Part shown: positions 16,011 through 24,349 of the stretch, in pieces
How positions within the stretch are numbered: position 1 is the stretch's first letter
How the letters are laid out: the number at the start of each line of letters is the position of its first letter
From: an uncultured Negativicutes bacterium
GTDB taxonomy: Bacteria > Bacillota > Negativicutes > Acidaminococcales > Acidaminococcaceae
Assembly: GCA_947074185.1 (NCBI GenBank)
Contig: CAMTOO010000008.1
Span: 1 to 42,231, forward strand
DNA: 42,231 bases
Reading direction: 5' to 3'
Position numbers and translations under genes: made by a program
Notes under the pieces: model-generated
Database searches by the model: none
Told to the model about the DNA's origin: nothing
The model's input: only the letters and a program-made list of their open reading frames with translations

Positions 16011-17561
16011 TTACCCCACTCGTTCTATGCGAACCTTTATCCCATAAACTTCTTCTAGCATGGTTACCTTATTAGCAAAAGTCCATTCTTCCAAAGTAAG
16101 ATCTACTTTTGTAGCTACTTCAATAATTAATTCATCATTTTTTAAATTCACTTTACATGATTTAATTTTCTGCATATAGCTACGATCTAAAGCATCTGCT
16201 GCTCTAACAATTGCAGCAAGTTTTGCAATTGGCGCAATCCATTCTTTACTTGGTAAAGGAAGTTTATTCTTTACATCTTCTTCAAAAATATTATTTGCAT
16301 GATAATACGCAGCTAGTGCAATAGCAGTTCGATCTTCTTCACTAAAGCCTAATAAATCCGTTGCCATAATAAGTTGATAACTATACAAGGAATGACTACG
16401 CATAGATACGTATTTGCCAATATCATGTAATAATGCCGCTGCTCTTAATATTAATCTACCGTGAGCATCCATGCCATTTTTCTTGCCTAGTTTGTCATAA
16501 ATAAGTACTGATAATCTTTCAACTTGTTTTGCATGAGCCTCATCATAACCATATCTTTTGCCAACATGATGTACTAAGCTAATTAGTTCTTTATCTAAGG
16601 CTTCTATTACTTCAGGATTTTTTTGTTCTGCAATATGAAGCATTGTCATACCATCAATAAATCTATCATTGGTAATTATTATTTCTTTAGCTGGCGTTAA
16701 ATCAAGCAATTGTTCATATAATAGTAAAGTTGGTAAAACTACCTCAATAGCACTTTCTGGCAATTTAAACACTTGAACAATTTGATTCAAGTTTAGTCCA
16801 TGGACTTTTTTAAAAAGGGCTTGGAATTTACTTGGTGCTATTTTAGTAACATTATCATGTTCCTTATATCCTAACATCTTTAAAACTAATTCTATCTCTG
16901 TTCCTGTCAGCACAAGACCATCAACAGTTTTATCTGCTAAAGCCTTTTGCACTGGTCCAATTGTGCTTGCCAAAAATTGGCTTAACGCTTTATTGAAGTG
17001 AGTACTATTACGTTGATGTCTGTTAAAACTTTCTTTTATTCTGATAATACCAACATGAAAACTTTCTTGATATTTAATCTTTTCATCGTGGAGATAAGTG
17101 ATTCCTAAGCCCCCAGAAGATATATCCATAAAAAGTGTTCCCTTGTTATTATTTATAGCTTTATTTTCCTCTAATGTATGTTTTATAGAAACATATTTAG
17201 TATAAATTTCTTGTGGCATATCAACAATTTCAACATCTAAATCAGTTTTAATTTTTATTTGATCTAATAAAAATACTTGATTTTTTGCTTCACGTACAGC
17301 GGTAGTCGCTTGTACTATATATTCATCAACAGCATATGTATCCATTAACTCTTTGTAACCAGCCAAAACATCACATATTTCATTGATAAACGCATACGGA
17401 ATAGACTTGTTTTTAAATGTTTCTTCACCTAGTTTGATAGGATAATTACATTTTTCAACAACTTTATATTTAGATAAATTTTTGTATTCAACTATTTGCA
17501 TACTAATAGCTTCTGAACCTAAATGTACCAAAGCTAATTTTGTTATAAGTTTACGCTTCAA
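16011..17561 (-). CDS. Ppx/GppA-like protein with HD domain, divergent phosphatase motifs
   Basis: A 516-aa protein with a Ppx/GppA (ASKHA-fold) region (about 1-310) and a C-terminal HD hydrolase domain (about 330-510; LLHDIGKYVSMRSH intact). The usual DIGSNS motif is replaced by HLGSEAIS and the second phosphate motif, normally DxGGGSTE, reads DISSGGLG. The polyphosphatase/ppGppase site is therefore probably altered or lost while HD chemistry may remain. The SD AGAGGTGAT fits a TTG start at 17561; the upstream GTG (17570) lies inside that SD. Coupled to ppk1 and divergent from a canonical Ppx, it may regulate rather than degrade polyphosphate (inference). Confidence 0.8.
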   Translation of the reverse strand: MKRKLITKLALVHLGSEAISMQIVEYKNLSKYKVVEKCNYPIKLGEETFKNKSIPYAFINEICDVLAGYKELMDTYAVDEYIVQATTAVREAKNQVFLLDQIKIKTDLDVEIVDMPQEIYTKYVSIKHTLEENKAINNNKGTLFMDISSGGLGITYLHDEKIKYQESFHVGIIRIKESFNRHQRNSTHFNKALSQFLASTIGPVQKALADKTVDGLVLTGTEIELVLKMLGYKEHDNVTKIAPSKFQALFKKVHGLNLNQIVQVFKLPESAIEVVLPTLLLYEQLLDLTPAKEIIITNDRFIDGMTMLHIAEQKNPEVIEALDKELISLVHHVGKRYGYDEAHAKQVERLSVLIYDKLGKKNGMDAHGRLILRAAALLHDIGKYVSMRSHSLYSYQLIMATDLLGFSEEDRTAIALAAYYHANNIFEEDVKNKLPLPSKEWIAPIAKLAAIVRAADALDRSYMQKIKSCKVNLKNDELIIEVATKVDLTLEEWTFANKVTMLEEVYGIKVRIERVG

Positions 17562-17606
17562 GCTAATCACCTCTTCTAAATTCTATTCGACATTTTTCAC
17601 TTTTTC

Positions 17607-17644
17607 CCTTGTAAAAGTTGTAATTTTACCGTAATTTTACAAGG
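17607..17644. promoter_or_regulatory. operator-like repeat between the two ppx genes
   Basis: A 10-bp inverted repeat (CCTTGTAAAA 17607-17616, TTTTACAAGG 17635-17644) encloses two tandem 11-bp copies of GTAATTTTAC plus one base (17620-17630, 17631-17641). An 11-bp direct period is the spacing used by PhoB/PhoP-type response regulators, but the hexamers are only partly like known Pho boxes. Confidence 0.5.
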
Positions 17645-17669
17645 TTTAACATAAAAAAACATTTTTTCA

Positions 17670-17699
17670 TTGCATTTATATACATATTTATTTTACAAT
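17670..17699 (+). promoter_or_regulatory. putative promoter of the canonical ppx gene
   Basis: TTGCAT (17670-17675) and TACAAT (17694-17699) are separated by 18 bp, about 30 nt before the ppx start codons. The repeat region lies directly upstream, as expected for an activator site. Confidence 0.5.
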
Positions 17700-17730
17700 A
17701 TTAGGTAGATACTCATTAAACTGAAAGTAG

Positions 17731-19254
17731 ATGATGAATATGCAACGAATAGCAATCATTGATATTGGTTCTAACTCTGCACGTCTAGTAATCACTCATA
17801 TATTTAAAAACGGTTCACATAACATGGTTTACAATCAAAAAGAATCTTTACGTCTTAGTAAGAAGATTGATAGCAAAGGCAATCTATCTCCTGAGGCGTT
17901 TACTTCTACGTTGGAAACCATGCGATCCTTTGCGCACATGTGCAAGCTCTACAATACTGATAAGATTATTGCTGTGGCTACAGCTGCTGTTCGCTCTGCT
18001 AAAAACGGCCCTGAGCTTACTAAAGTAGTAGAAAAAGAAACTGGCATTACCCTTCACATTATCGAGGGAACTTCAGAAGCATACATCAGCTATTTGGGTG
18101 TAATAAACACCTTAGATGTTAAGGAAGGTATTATCTTCGACCTTGGTGGTGGTAGTACAGAGTTGATTCTATTTAAAGATAGAAAAATCGTTGAATCTGT
18201 TTCTCTTTCTTTTGGTGTAGTAAACATGACAGAGATGTTCAATACTCACAACTCTATGACATATAATGTCCATGGCGACTTTAACTTTTTCGTAAATAGT
18301 CAGCTTTCTAAATACCCTTGGTTAAAAAACCCTGACTTGCCTCTAATCGGCGTTGGTGGTACCATCCGTACAATTGGAAAAATAATTCAAAAATCAAAAA
18401 AATACTATACATCAAAAATACATAACTACAGTTTCACAGCTCAAACTTTTAAAACCTATTTTAAAAAATTACGTACCACTAACTTAGAACAACGACGTAA
18501 AATCCAAGGTTTAAGCACTGAACGTTCTGATATCATCTTAGCAGGTTCAGCAATCATAAATTGTATCATCGAAAACATGGGAACTAAAAAAGTTATTGTT
18601 TCTGGTTGCGGACTTAGAGAAGGTCTATTCTTGGATTATTACTCTAAATCTCACAATGTACCTCTTGTAGCTGAAAACATCTTAGAACGTAGTACAAACA
18701 ATATTTTAAAACTATATTCCCAAGATATTTCACACAGCGAACATGTTGCAGAGCTAGCTCTTGCTATGTTTGATCAATGGAAACCGCTCCATAAGTTAGA
18801 TAAGTCTTATCGCAGACTTTTAAAAACTGCTGCTTTATTACATGATATAGGAATTACAATCAATTACTATAGCCATGCCAGACACTCTGGGTACATGGTA
18901 TTAAATGCTAAACTTTTTGGATTAACTCATCAAGAGCAATTTGTAACAGCCGCTGTTGCGGCTTGGCATAATGGTGTTTCTAAAAACTATTTTAAGAACT
19001 CACCATATAAAGAATTATTAAATCCGAAAACAATGGATATTATTAACAAACTTTCTCTACTCCTAGCATTAGCTGAGAGTTTAGACTACTCTGAAACTAG
19101 TCAAATAAAAAATATCGATGTTTCCATTAAAAAGAAAGATGCCATTTTAAAACTGCATTCAAATGATTTACCTAGTATAGAAATACATCAACTAGAATCT
19201 CATAAAGCATGGTTTGCTAAAGCCTTTAACGCAGAACTGAAAATAGACCTATAA
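17731..19254 (+). CDS. ppx: exopolyphosphatase / guanosine pentaphosphatase with HD domain
   Basis: A 507-aa Ppx/GppA phosphatase that shortens polyphosphate from its ends and/or converts pppGpp to ppGpp. The phosphate-binding motifs are intact: DIGSNSARL near residue 11, FDLGGGSTEL near 138, GVGGTIRTIG near 208. A C-terminal HD domain (about 325-505; LLHDIGITINYYSHARHSG) follows. Three in-frame ATGs (17731, 17734, 17740) are possible; only a weak GAAAG site is present, best spaced for 17734. It opposes the minus-strand ppk1 operon across a shared regulatory region and ends at a strong terminator. Confidence 0.88.
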   Translation: MMNMQRIAIIDIGSNSARLVITHIFKNGSHNMVYNQKESLRLSKKIDSKGNLSPEAFTSTLETMRSFAHMCKLYNTDKIIAVATAAVRSAKNGPELTKVVEKETGITLHIIEGTSEAYISYLGVINTLDVKEGIIFDLGGGSTELILFKDRKIVESVSLSFGVVNMTEMFNTHNSMTYNVHGDFNFFVNSQLSKYPWLKNPDLPLIGVGGTIRTIGKIIQKSKKYYTSKIHNYSFTAQTFKTYFKKLRTTNLEQRRKIQGLSTERSDIILAGSAIINCIIENMGTKKVIVSGCGLREGLFLDYYSKSHNVPLVAENILERSTNNILKLYSQDISHSEHVAELALAMFDQWKPLHKLDKSYRRLLKTAALLHDIGITINYYSHARHSGYMVLNAKLFGLTHQEQFVTAAVAAWHNGVSKNYFKNSPYKELLNPKTMDIINKLSLLLALAESLDYSETSQIKNIDVSIKKKDAILKLHSNDLPSIEIHQLESHKAWFAKAFNAELKIDL

Positions 19255-19291
19255 AAAAAGCTGTTTAGATTTTAATCTAAACAGCTTTTTT
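19255..19291. terminator. bidirectional rho-independent terminator
   Basis: A 17-bp perfect inverted repeat (19255-19271 with 19274-19290) flanked by A- and T-runs ends ppx on the plus strand and the S41 protease operon on the minus strand. Confidence 0.9.
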
Positions 19292-19292
19292 A

Positions 19293-20444
19293 TTATTTTG
19301 CTAATACTTCTTTTAAATATTTTTCAGCAGCTTCTAGTTGGGTATCTGCTTTACTATCTTCTGGTAATTCCACAATTTCATCAGGAGTTACACCAATTTT
19401 ATTAATTGATTCACCTGATGGAGTGTAGTATTTCGCCGTAGTAAGTTTAAGCCCTGTATTTTTAGTCATTTGATAAACTGTTTGCACTAGACCTTTACCA
19501 AAAGTTTGCACACCGAATATTTTACCAGCTTTAGTGTCTTTTATAGCTCCAGAAAGAATTTCTGATGCACTTGCACTACCATGATCTACTAAGACTGCTA
19601 GAGGATATTTAACAGCCTCTAAAGTAGAAGATTCAACATGTTTGCTTCCATCTTTATCTATCACAGAAACTATTGGTCCTTTAGGTACTAACAAGTTAGC
19701 TACCTTCACAGATTCACGCAATAAACCTCCTGGGTTTTGTCTTAAATCTACGATTGTAGCTTCCATACCTTCGGAAACAAGTTCACCATAAGCTTTTCGG
19801 AAGTCTGCACCTGTATTATCATTAAATACAGATATTCTAATATAACCAATCTTCGTATCTGGCAACATTTTACTTGTTACAGATTCTATTTTTATATCAT
19901 CACGAACAACTTCTACTGTACGTTCTACACCATTTTTATCTGCTAAAACAATTGCTAAGGACGTCCCTTTTTCACCACGTATTTCGGATACGACAGTTTC
20001 AAGATTCATGTTAGCTGTTTCTTTATCGCCAACTTTTATGATCTTTTCACCAGCCTTAATACCAGCTTTATCTCCAGGAGATCCTTCTAATGGTGCTACC
20101 ACTACTATAGAACCGTCTTTTTCACCAACAACTACTCCAATACCACCAAAAGTTCCTTCTGTAGTAGTAGACAAAGCCTTGAAGCCCTTTTCATCTAGAT
20201 ATACAGAGTATGGATCATTTAATGATTTAACCATGCCATCAATGGCGCTATCAAAAAGTTGAGCATTATCATATTCTCCATCATAACGACTTTGAATAAG
20301 ACTTAGTGTTTGCAAAAACTTATATGTTCCTATAGCATCACCTGTTACTTGGTTTATCTGAAACATCACAAACCCAGCTGCAAAGACAACCGCACAAATA
20401 CATGCCATTATAAGCGTAAAAAAGCTAAATCTTTTAGTAAACAT
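19293..20444 (-). CDS. ctpA: C-terminal processing peptidase (S41 family, PDZ)
   Basis: A 383-aa membrane-anchored serine protease. An N-terminal hydrophobic anchor (about 8-28) places the body outside the inner membrane. A PDZ domain (about 95-175; GGIGVVV, GSPGDKAGIKAGEKI) precedes the S41 domain with the Ser segment GSASASEIL and the Lys segment FGKGLVQT. Such proteases trim or activate envelope proteins, including peptidoglycan hydrolase systems. GAGAGG precedes the ATG. It follows the M23 hydrolase by 14 nt and is the last gene of the ftsE-ftsX-M23 cluster, so a role in cell-wall turnover is likely. Confidence 0.9.
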   Translation of the reverse strand: MFTKRFSFFTLIMACICAVVFAAGFVMFQINQVTGDAIGTYKFLQTLSLIQSRYDGEYDNAQLFDSAIDGMVKSLNDPYSVYLDEKGFKALSTTTEGTFGGIGVVVGEKDGSIVVVAPLEGSPGDKAGIKAGEKIIKVGDKETANMNLETVVSEIRGEKGTSLAIVLADKNGVERTVEVVRDDIKIESVTSKMLPDTKIGYIRISVFNDNTGADFRKAYGELVSEGMEATIVDLRQNPGGLLRESVKVANLLVPKGPIVSVIDKDGSKHVESSTLEAVKYPLAVLVDHGSASASEILSGAIKDTKAGKIFGVQTFGKGLVQTVYQMTKNTGLKLTTAKYYTPSGESINKIGVTPDEIVELPEDSKADTQLEAAEKYLKEVLAK

Positions 20445-20458
20445 TCTTTCCTCTCAAT

Positions 20459-21592
20459 CTATGGTAAATAATTCAAAGGATCAGTAACTTCACCATTTAA
20501 ACGTGCTTCGAAATGGCAATGTGGTCCAGTACTATAACCAGTGCTACCTGCGTATGCAACTAACTGACCTTGTTGCACTGCTTGACCTTCTCTAACAGCT
20601 AAAGATGAATTATGAGCATAGAGTGTTACTAAGCCACCTCCATGATTTACCATAACAGTATAACCATAACCGCCCATCCAGCCTGAATATGTTACAACGC
20701 CATTATCTGCAGCTACAATAGGAGTTCCTGTTGGAACAGCTATATCCATACCTGAATGATATCTAGTTGTACCGAAAATAGGATGTGTTCTCCAACCAGC
20801 ATAGGAAGTAATAGTTCCTTGACATGGCCAAACAAATCGGCCTGTTCCGCTTTGTACTGGCATATTTCCTGTACGTTCCATACTTCTAATCATGCTTGCA
20901 AGATTTTCAGAAATTGCTGCCAAACGATCATATTCATCATCGTTTGCTCGTCTTTCTTCTTCAGCTTTATACAAAAGACGAGCACGTTCTTCACGAACTT
21001 TTTCTGCAACTTCAGTTTTATCTGCAATCATTTTTTCAGTTTGGCGAATCTCTGCCATTTGGCGATCTAATTGATCTTGGCGAGTTTGAATTTCATCTGC
21101 TTCTCTTCTAACAGTTTCTACTAACTCTAAATCTAAACTAATGATTTTTTGCAATAAAAACATACGTGAAGAAAAGTCTGAGAAATCTTTAGCACCCAAA
21201 AGAACATCTATATAATTTATTTGTCCATTAATATAGATTTGGCGCAATCTTTCTCTATAGATTTTCAAACGCCCTTCCATTTTTTCTTTTTTATCATTAA
21301 GGATTTCTGTGTTTTCATCAATGTCTTTTTGTAAAGCTTCTGCACGTGGTTTTAATTCTTCCATGTCTGCATTAAGCTGTGACAATTGACCAACAATCTC
21401 ATCCATTTGATTACTTGCTTCATCTGCTACGGCTCTAGCTTTTCGTCGTTCTGCTTCAGCTGCTTGCATTTTTTGCTTAACATCATCATACTCACTCTTT
21501 TTGTCGTCAAGATTGTTTGCAAAAGCTGTTATCATTTGCGCGAAGGCTAGAATCAATACCAAAAGAAGAGCAATTATTTTCTTTTTGGTCAT
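20459..21592 (-). CDS. murein hydrolase / activator with coiled coil and M23 (LytM) domain
   Basis: A 377-aa exported protein, EnvC/PcsB-like in layout. A signal peptide (residues 1-25, ending ITAFA) is followed by a long coiled coil (about 28-235) and an M23 domain (about 260-377). The zinc site looks intact: HSGMDIA (His and Asp) and the HCH pair in GPHCHFEAR, so it may be catalytic, unlike E. coli EnvC. I chose the ATG at 21592: GGAGG lies 5 nt upstream, while the ATG at 21604 overlaps that site. It is directly downstream of ftsX, whose extracellular loop typically binds such coiled coils. Confidence 0.88.
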   Translation of the reverse strand: MTKKKIIALLLVLILAFAQMITAFANNLDDKKSEYDDVKQKMQAAEAERRKARAVADEASNQMDEIVGQLSQLNADMEELKPRAEALQKDIDENTEILNDKKEKMEGRLKIYRERLRQIYINGQINYIDVLLGAKDFSDFSSRMFLLQKIISLDLELVETVRREADEIQTRQDQLDRQMAEIRQTEKMIADKTEVAEKVREERARLLYKAEEERRANDDEYDRLAAISENLASMIRSMERTGNMPVQSGTGRFVWPCQGTITSYAGWRTHPIFGTTRYHSGMDIAVPTGTPIVAADNGVVTYSGWMGGYGYTVMVNHGGGLVTLYAHNSSLAVREGQAVQQGQLVAYAGSTGYSTGPHCHFEARLNGEVTDPLNYLP

Positions 21593-21603
21593 TTTTGCCT
21601 CCA

Positions 21604-22491
21604 TTAAACGCGTAAGAACTTATGTAACGAAATAGAACTACCGATAGCTCCCATGCCAGTACCAACCACTAAAATAAAGAAATCAACATACCAAAGAGTT
21701 GGACTACTTGGTAATAATGGGAAGAATACTAAACTAGAATAAATTTTATTTAAGAGCATACCATAAGTTGTATTCACTAAGAAATTAGCTAAAATAGCCC
21801 CTAAAAATCCTAACGTCATACCTTCTAATAAAAACGGCCATCTAATAAACCAGTCAGTTGCACCAACATACTTCATTATTATTACTTCTTTACGTCTTGC
21901 AAATACTGTAAGGCGGATTGTATTGGAAATAATGAAAAGTGTTGCAAAAGCTAAAAATATGACTAATAGAATACCACCAAAACGCAAAATTTTGGTTAGT
22001 GCAAAAAGATTTTCAACAACTTCTTGCCCAAATCTCGCCGTTTCAACATATTCCATCTCATGAATTTGAGGTTCAATTTCCTTTATACGACTCGGAACAT
22101 CTACTTGTACTTCAAAGGAATTTGGGAAAGGATTATCTGTACCAAGTGCACTTAATAAGTTTTCTTGTTCACCTAATCTTTCTTTAAAGCGCATAAGCGC
22201 TTCTTCTTTACTTACTTCTTTAACTTCTTCTACGCCTTCTATGGCTTTTAGTTTTTCTAAAGTTTCCTCTAAAACTGCAGGACTTGCTTCATCTTGCATA
22301 TATACAGTTATTTGAACTTGTGATTCTAAATATTTTGCTAAATTATTTGTGTTTAAAAAAATCAATAAAAACATACCTAGTACAACTAAAGAAACAGTTA
22401 CTGTAGAGATAGCTGCAAAACTCATAAAGCCATTGCGTTTTATTGATTTATAGGTTTCTCTTATAAAATATTCTTTTGTACTAAGACTCAT
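21604..22491 (-). CDS. ftsX: cell division ABC-like permease FtsX
   Basis: A 295-aa four-helix membrane protein. The first helix (about 24-44), a large extracellular loop (about 45-165) and a C-terminal three-helix bundle (about 170-290) match FtsX. With FtsE it transmits ATP hydrolysis to a periplasmic peptidoglycan hydrolase. The open frame extends to 22545, but the conserved N-terminus begins SLSTKEYFIRETYKSIKRNG with the ATG at 22491, which overlaps the ftsE 3' end by 11 nt. The M23 gene follows immediately. Confidence 0.92.
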   Translation of the reverse strand: MSLSTKEYFIRETYKSIKRNGFMSFAAISTVTVSLVVLGMFLLIFLNTNNLAKYLESQVQITVYMQDEASPAVLEETLEKLKAIEGVEEVKEVSKEEALMRFKERLGEQENLLSALGTDNPFPNSFEVQVDVPSRIKEIEPQIHEMEYVETARFGQEVVENLFALTKILRFGGILLVIFLAFATLFIISNTIRLTVFARRKEVIIMKYVGATDWFIRWPFLLEGMTLGFLGAILANFLVNTTYGMLLNKIYSSLVFFPLLPSSPTLWYVDFFILVVGTGMGAIGSSISLHKFLRV

Positions 22492-23167
22492 AACCGTATA
22501 CCCCGTTGCGTTCATCACGAACAATGATACCATTTTCAATGGCAATTACACGTTTACCCATAGAATCTACTATATCTTTATCATGTGTAGCCATTACTAT
22601 TGTAGTACCACTTTCATTAATTTCAGAAAAAATACTCATGATTTCTTTACTAGTTTCAGGATCAAGATTTCCTGTAGGCTCATCTGCAATTACAAGAAAA
22701 GGATCATTTACAATCGCTCGAGCAATCGCAATACGTTGTTGCTCACCACCAGAAAGTTCTGTTGGATATGAATTAGCACGTTTTCTTAAACCTACTAAAT
22801 CAAGTACATTCATAACATTTCTTTTTATTTTGCGATAAGGTGTTTCGATAACTTGCATAGCAAAAGCTACGTTATCGTAAACTGTGCGATCAGTCAAAAG
22901 ACGATAATCTTGGAATATTACGCCTAATTGTCTTCTCATATAAGGAATTTCTTTTTCCTTTAGGTTTTGAATATCTACCCCATTAACTAAAATGGTACCA
23001 CTTGAAGGTAACACTTCACGAAATAACATCTTAATAAAAGTGGATTTACCTGCACCACTTGGCCCTACAACAAAAACAAACTCGCCTGGTTGAATATGAA
23101 CATTTACGTCTTGTAACGCTATGTTTCCACCTGGATATGTTTTATTTACGTCAGTCATTAATAACAA
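22481..23167 (-). CDS. ftsE: cell division ATP-binding protein FtsE
   Basis: A 228-aa ABC ATPase. Walker A GPSGAGKST (35-43), Q-loop FQDYRLL, signature LSGGEQQR and Walker B VIADEPTGN are all present. It energises FtsX. The start is a TTG at 23167, with AAGGAGG 8 nt upstream; an ATG three codons later is too far from that site, and the TTG start restores the family N-terminus (M-x-x-M-x-x-V-x-K-x-Y). It lies 90 nt downstream of csaB. Confidence 0.94.
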   Translation of the reverse strand: MLLMTDVNKTYPGGNIALQDVNVHIQPGEFVFVVGPSGAGKSTFIKMLFREVLPSSGTILVNGVDIQNLKEKEIPYMRRQLGVIFQDYRLLTDRTVYDNVAFAMQVIETPYRKIKRNVMNVLDLVGLRKRANSYPTELSGGEQQRIAIARAIVNDPFLVIADEPTGNLDPETSKEIMSIFSEINESGTTIVMATHDKDIVDSMGKRVIAIENGIIVRDERNGVYGYES

Positions 23168-23257
23168 ATCGATGTCCTCCTTAATTCTCGCTTATGATTC
23201 TTAAATATTTTTAATCATCAAAGTTAACTTTTACTTACTGCTACCATAAAACTGTAA

Positions 23258-24349
23258 TTACTTTGTAGCTACTAGTTTAAATGCTTGCTCAAAATTAACT
23301 TTAGATAAACTTTGCAATTTATCAATTTTTTCGTTTTGCAAAGTTAAATCTTTATCCAAAACAGTCATCGTCTCTTGGACAATATCTGTCGTTGCAATCT
23401 CCTCTATATTACCTATAACTGTACCTTCAATCATTTTAGCAAATCCTTCTATTTTAGGATCATAAGAAATTGCTAAAAATGGTATTTTCATTATTGCGGC
23501 AAAAATTACTGCATGTAACCTCATGCCAATAAGCAATTGAAAATTACCAATAATACTTAAAAATTCCTCGGTAGTATACCTTCCCCTTAGGACTACTGAT
23601 TTTGTATTGTTTCCTGCAAGATATTTTTGCATCCAATTGCAGACTTCAGTGTCTAGTCCATGCTGCAATGGTAACAATACGATTTGTGCTTCAATCTTTT
23701 CATTTAATTCTTTTAATGCTCTAGCCAATTCTTTCAGGCCTTGTTCATTATTTTTCCACGGGCGAACTGAAACACCAATAATAGGTTTATCCATTGAAAT
23801 GTCTTCATTTTCTAAAATATGCATCCCTTCAAATCTCTTAACTGGATGCAATGCTAATACAGCATCTGCTGTTTTAGTGACTTTAGAACTTGTTACACCT
23901 AAGCGTGCTAATTCCTCGTAAGAATCATCATCCCTAACTGTAATAACATCTGCTAAGTTACAGACAATTTTTGTTAACATACGTAAAAAGCCATTGCGAA
24001 TAGGACCAATCCCTTGTGCAAAGAGCATTACTTTACGCGCAAATAGTTTTGCGAAAAGTAAAATTGTAAGATAATACATCAAACTTTTTTTACTAGTCAC
24101 ATCTTGTAATAAACTACCACCTCCACTAAGAACCATATCGGCTCCCATAAACGCTTTCATTATTTTAAGAGCATTAAATCGGTGTATTGACTCTACATTA
24201 TGTTTTTTAGCTGTTTCTAAAGGACTTCCAGATATTACAACTATTTCCACAGGACTAGCTTCACGCAAATTTTCAATAATTGCGGTAAGCATTGCTTCAT
24301 CACCTGCATTATTAAATCCATAATATCCAGAAATAACTATTTTACTCAT
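23258..24349 (-). CDS. csaB: polysaccharide pyruvyl transferase CsaB
   Basis: A 363-aa glycan pyruvyltransferase-family enzyme. The N-terminus ISGYYGFNNAGDEAMLTAI and the later GGGSLLQD and GMRLHAVIFA segments are typical. CsaB adds pyruvyl ketals to cell-wall polysaccharide, which SLH-domain surface proteins recognise. It overlaps the DUF5693 gene by 8 nt; AAGGAG precedes the ATG. The pair with DUF5693 recurs in Firmicutes. In a Negativicute the wall glycan substrate and the protein it anchors (SLH-porin OmpM is one idea) are open. Confidence 0.88.
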   Translation of the reverse strand: MSKIVISGYYGFNNAGDEAMLTAIIENLREASPVEIVVISGSPLETAKKHNVESIHRFNALKIMKAFMGADMVLSGGGSLLQDVTSKKSLMYYLTILLFAKLFARKVMLFAQGIGPIRNGFLRMLTKIVCNLADVITVRDDDSYEELARLGVTSSKVTKTADAVLALHPVKRFEGMHILENEDISMDKPIIGVSVRPWKNNEQGLKELARALKELNEKIEAQIVLLPLQHGLDTEVCNWMQKYLAGNNTKSVVLRGRYTTEEFLSIIGNFQLLIGMRLHAVIFAAIMKIPFLAISYDPKIEGFAKMIEGTVIGNIEEIATTDIVQETMTVLDKDLTLQNEKIDKLQSLSKVNFEQAFKLVATK

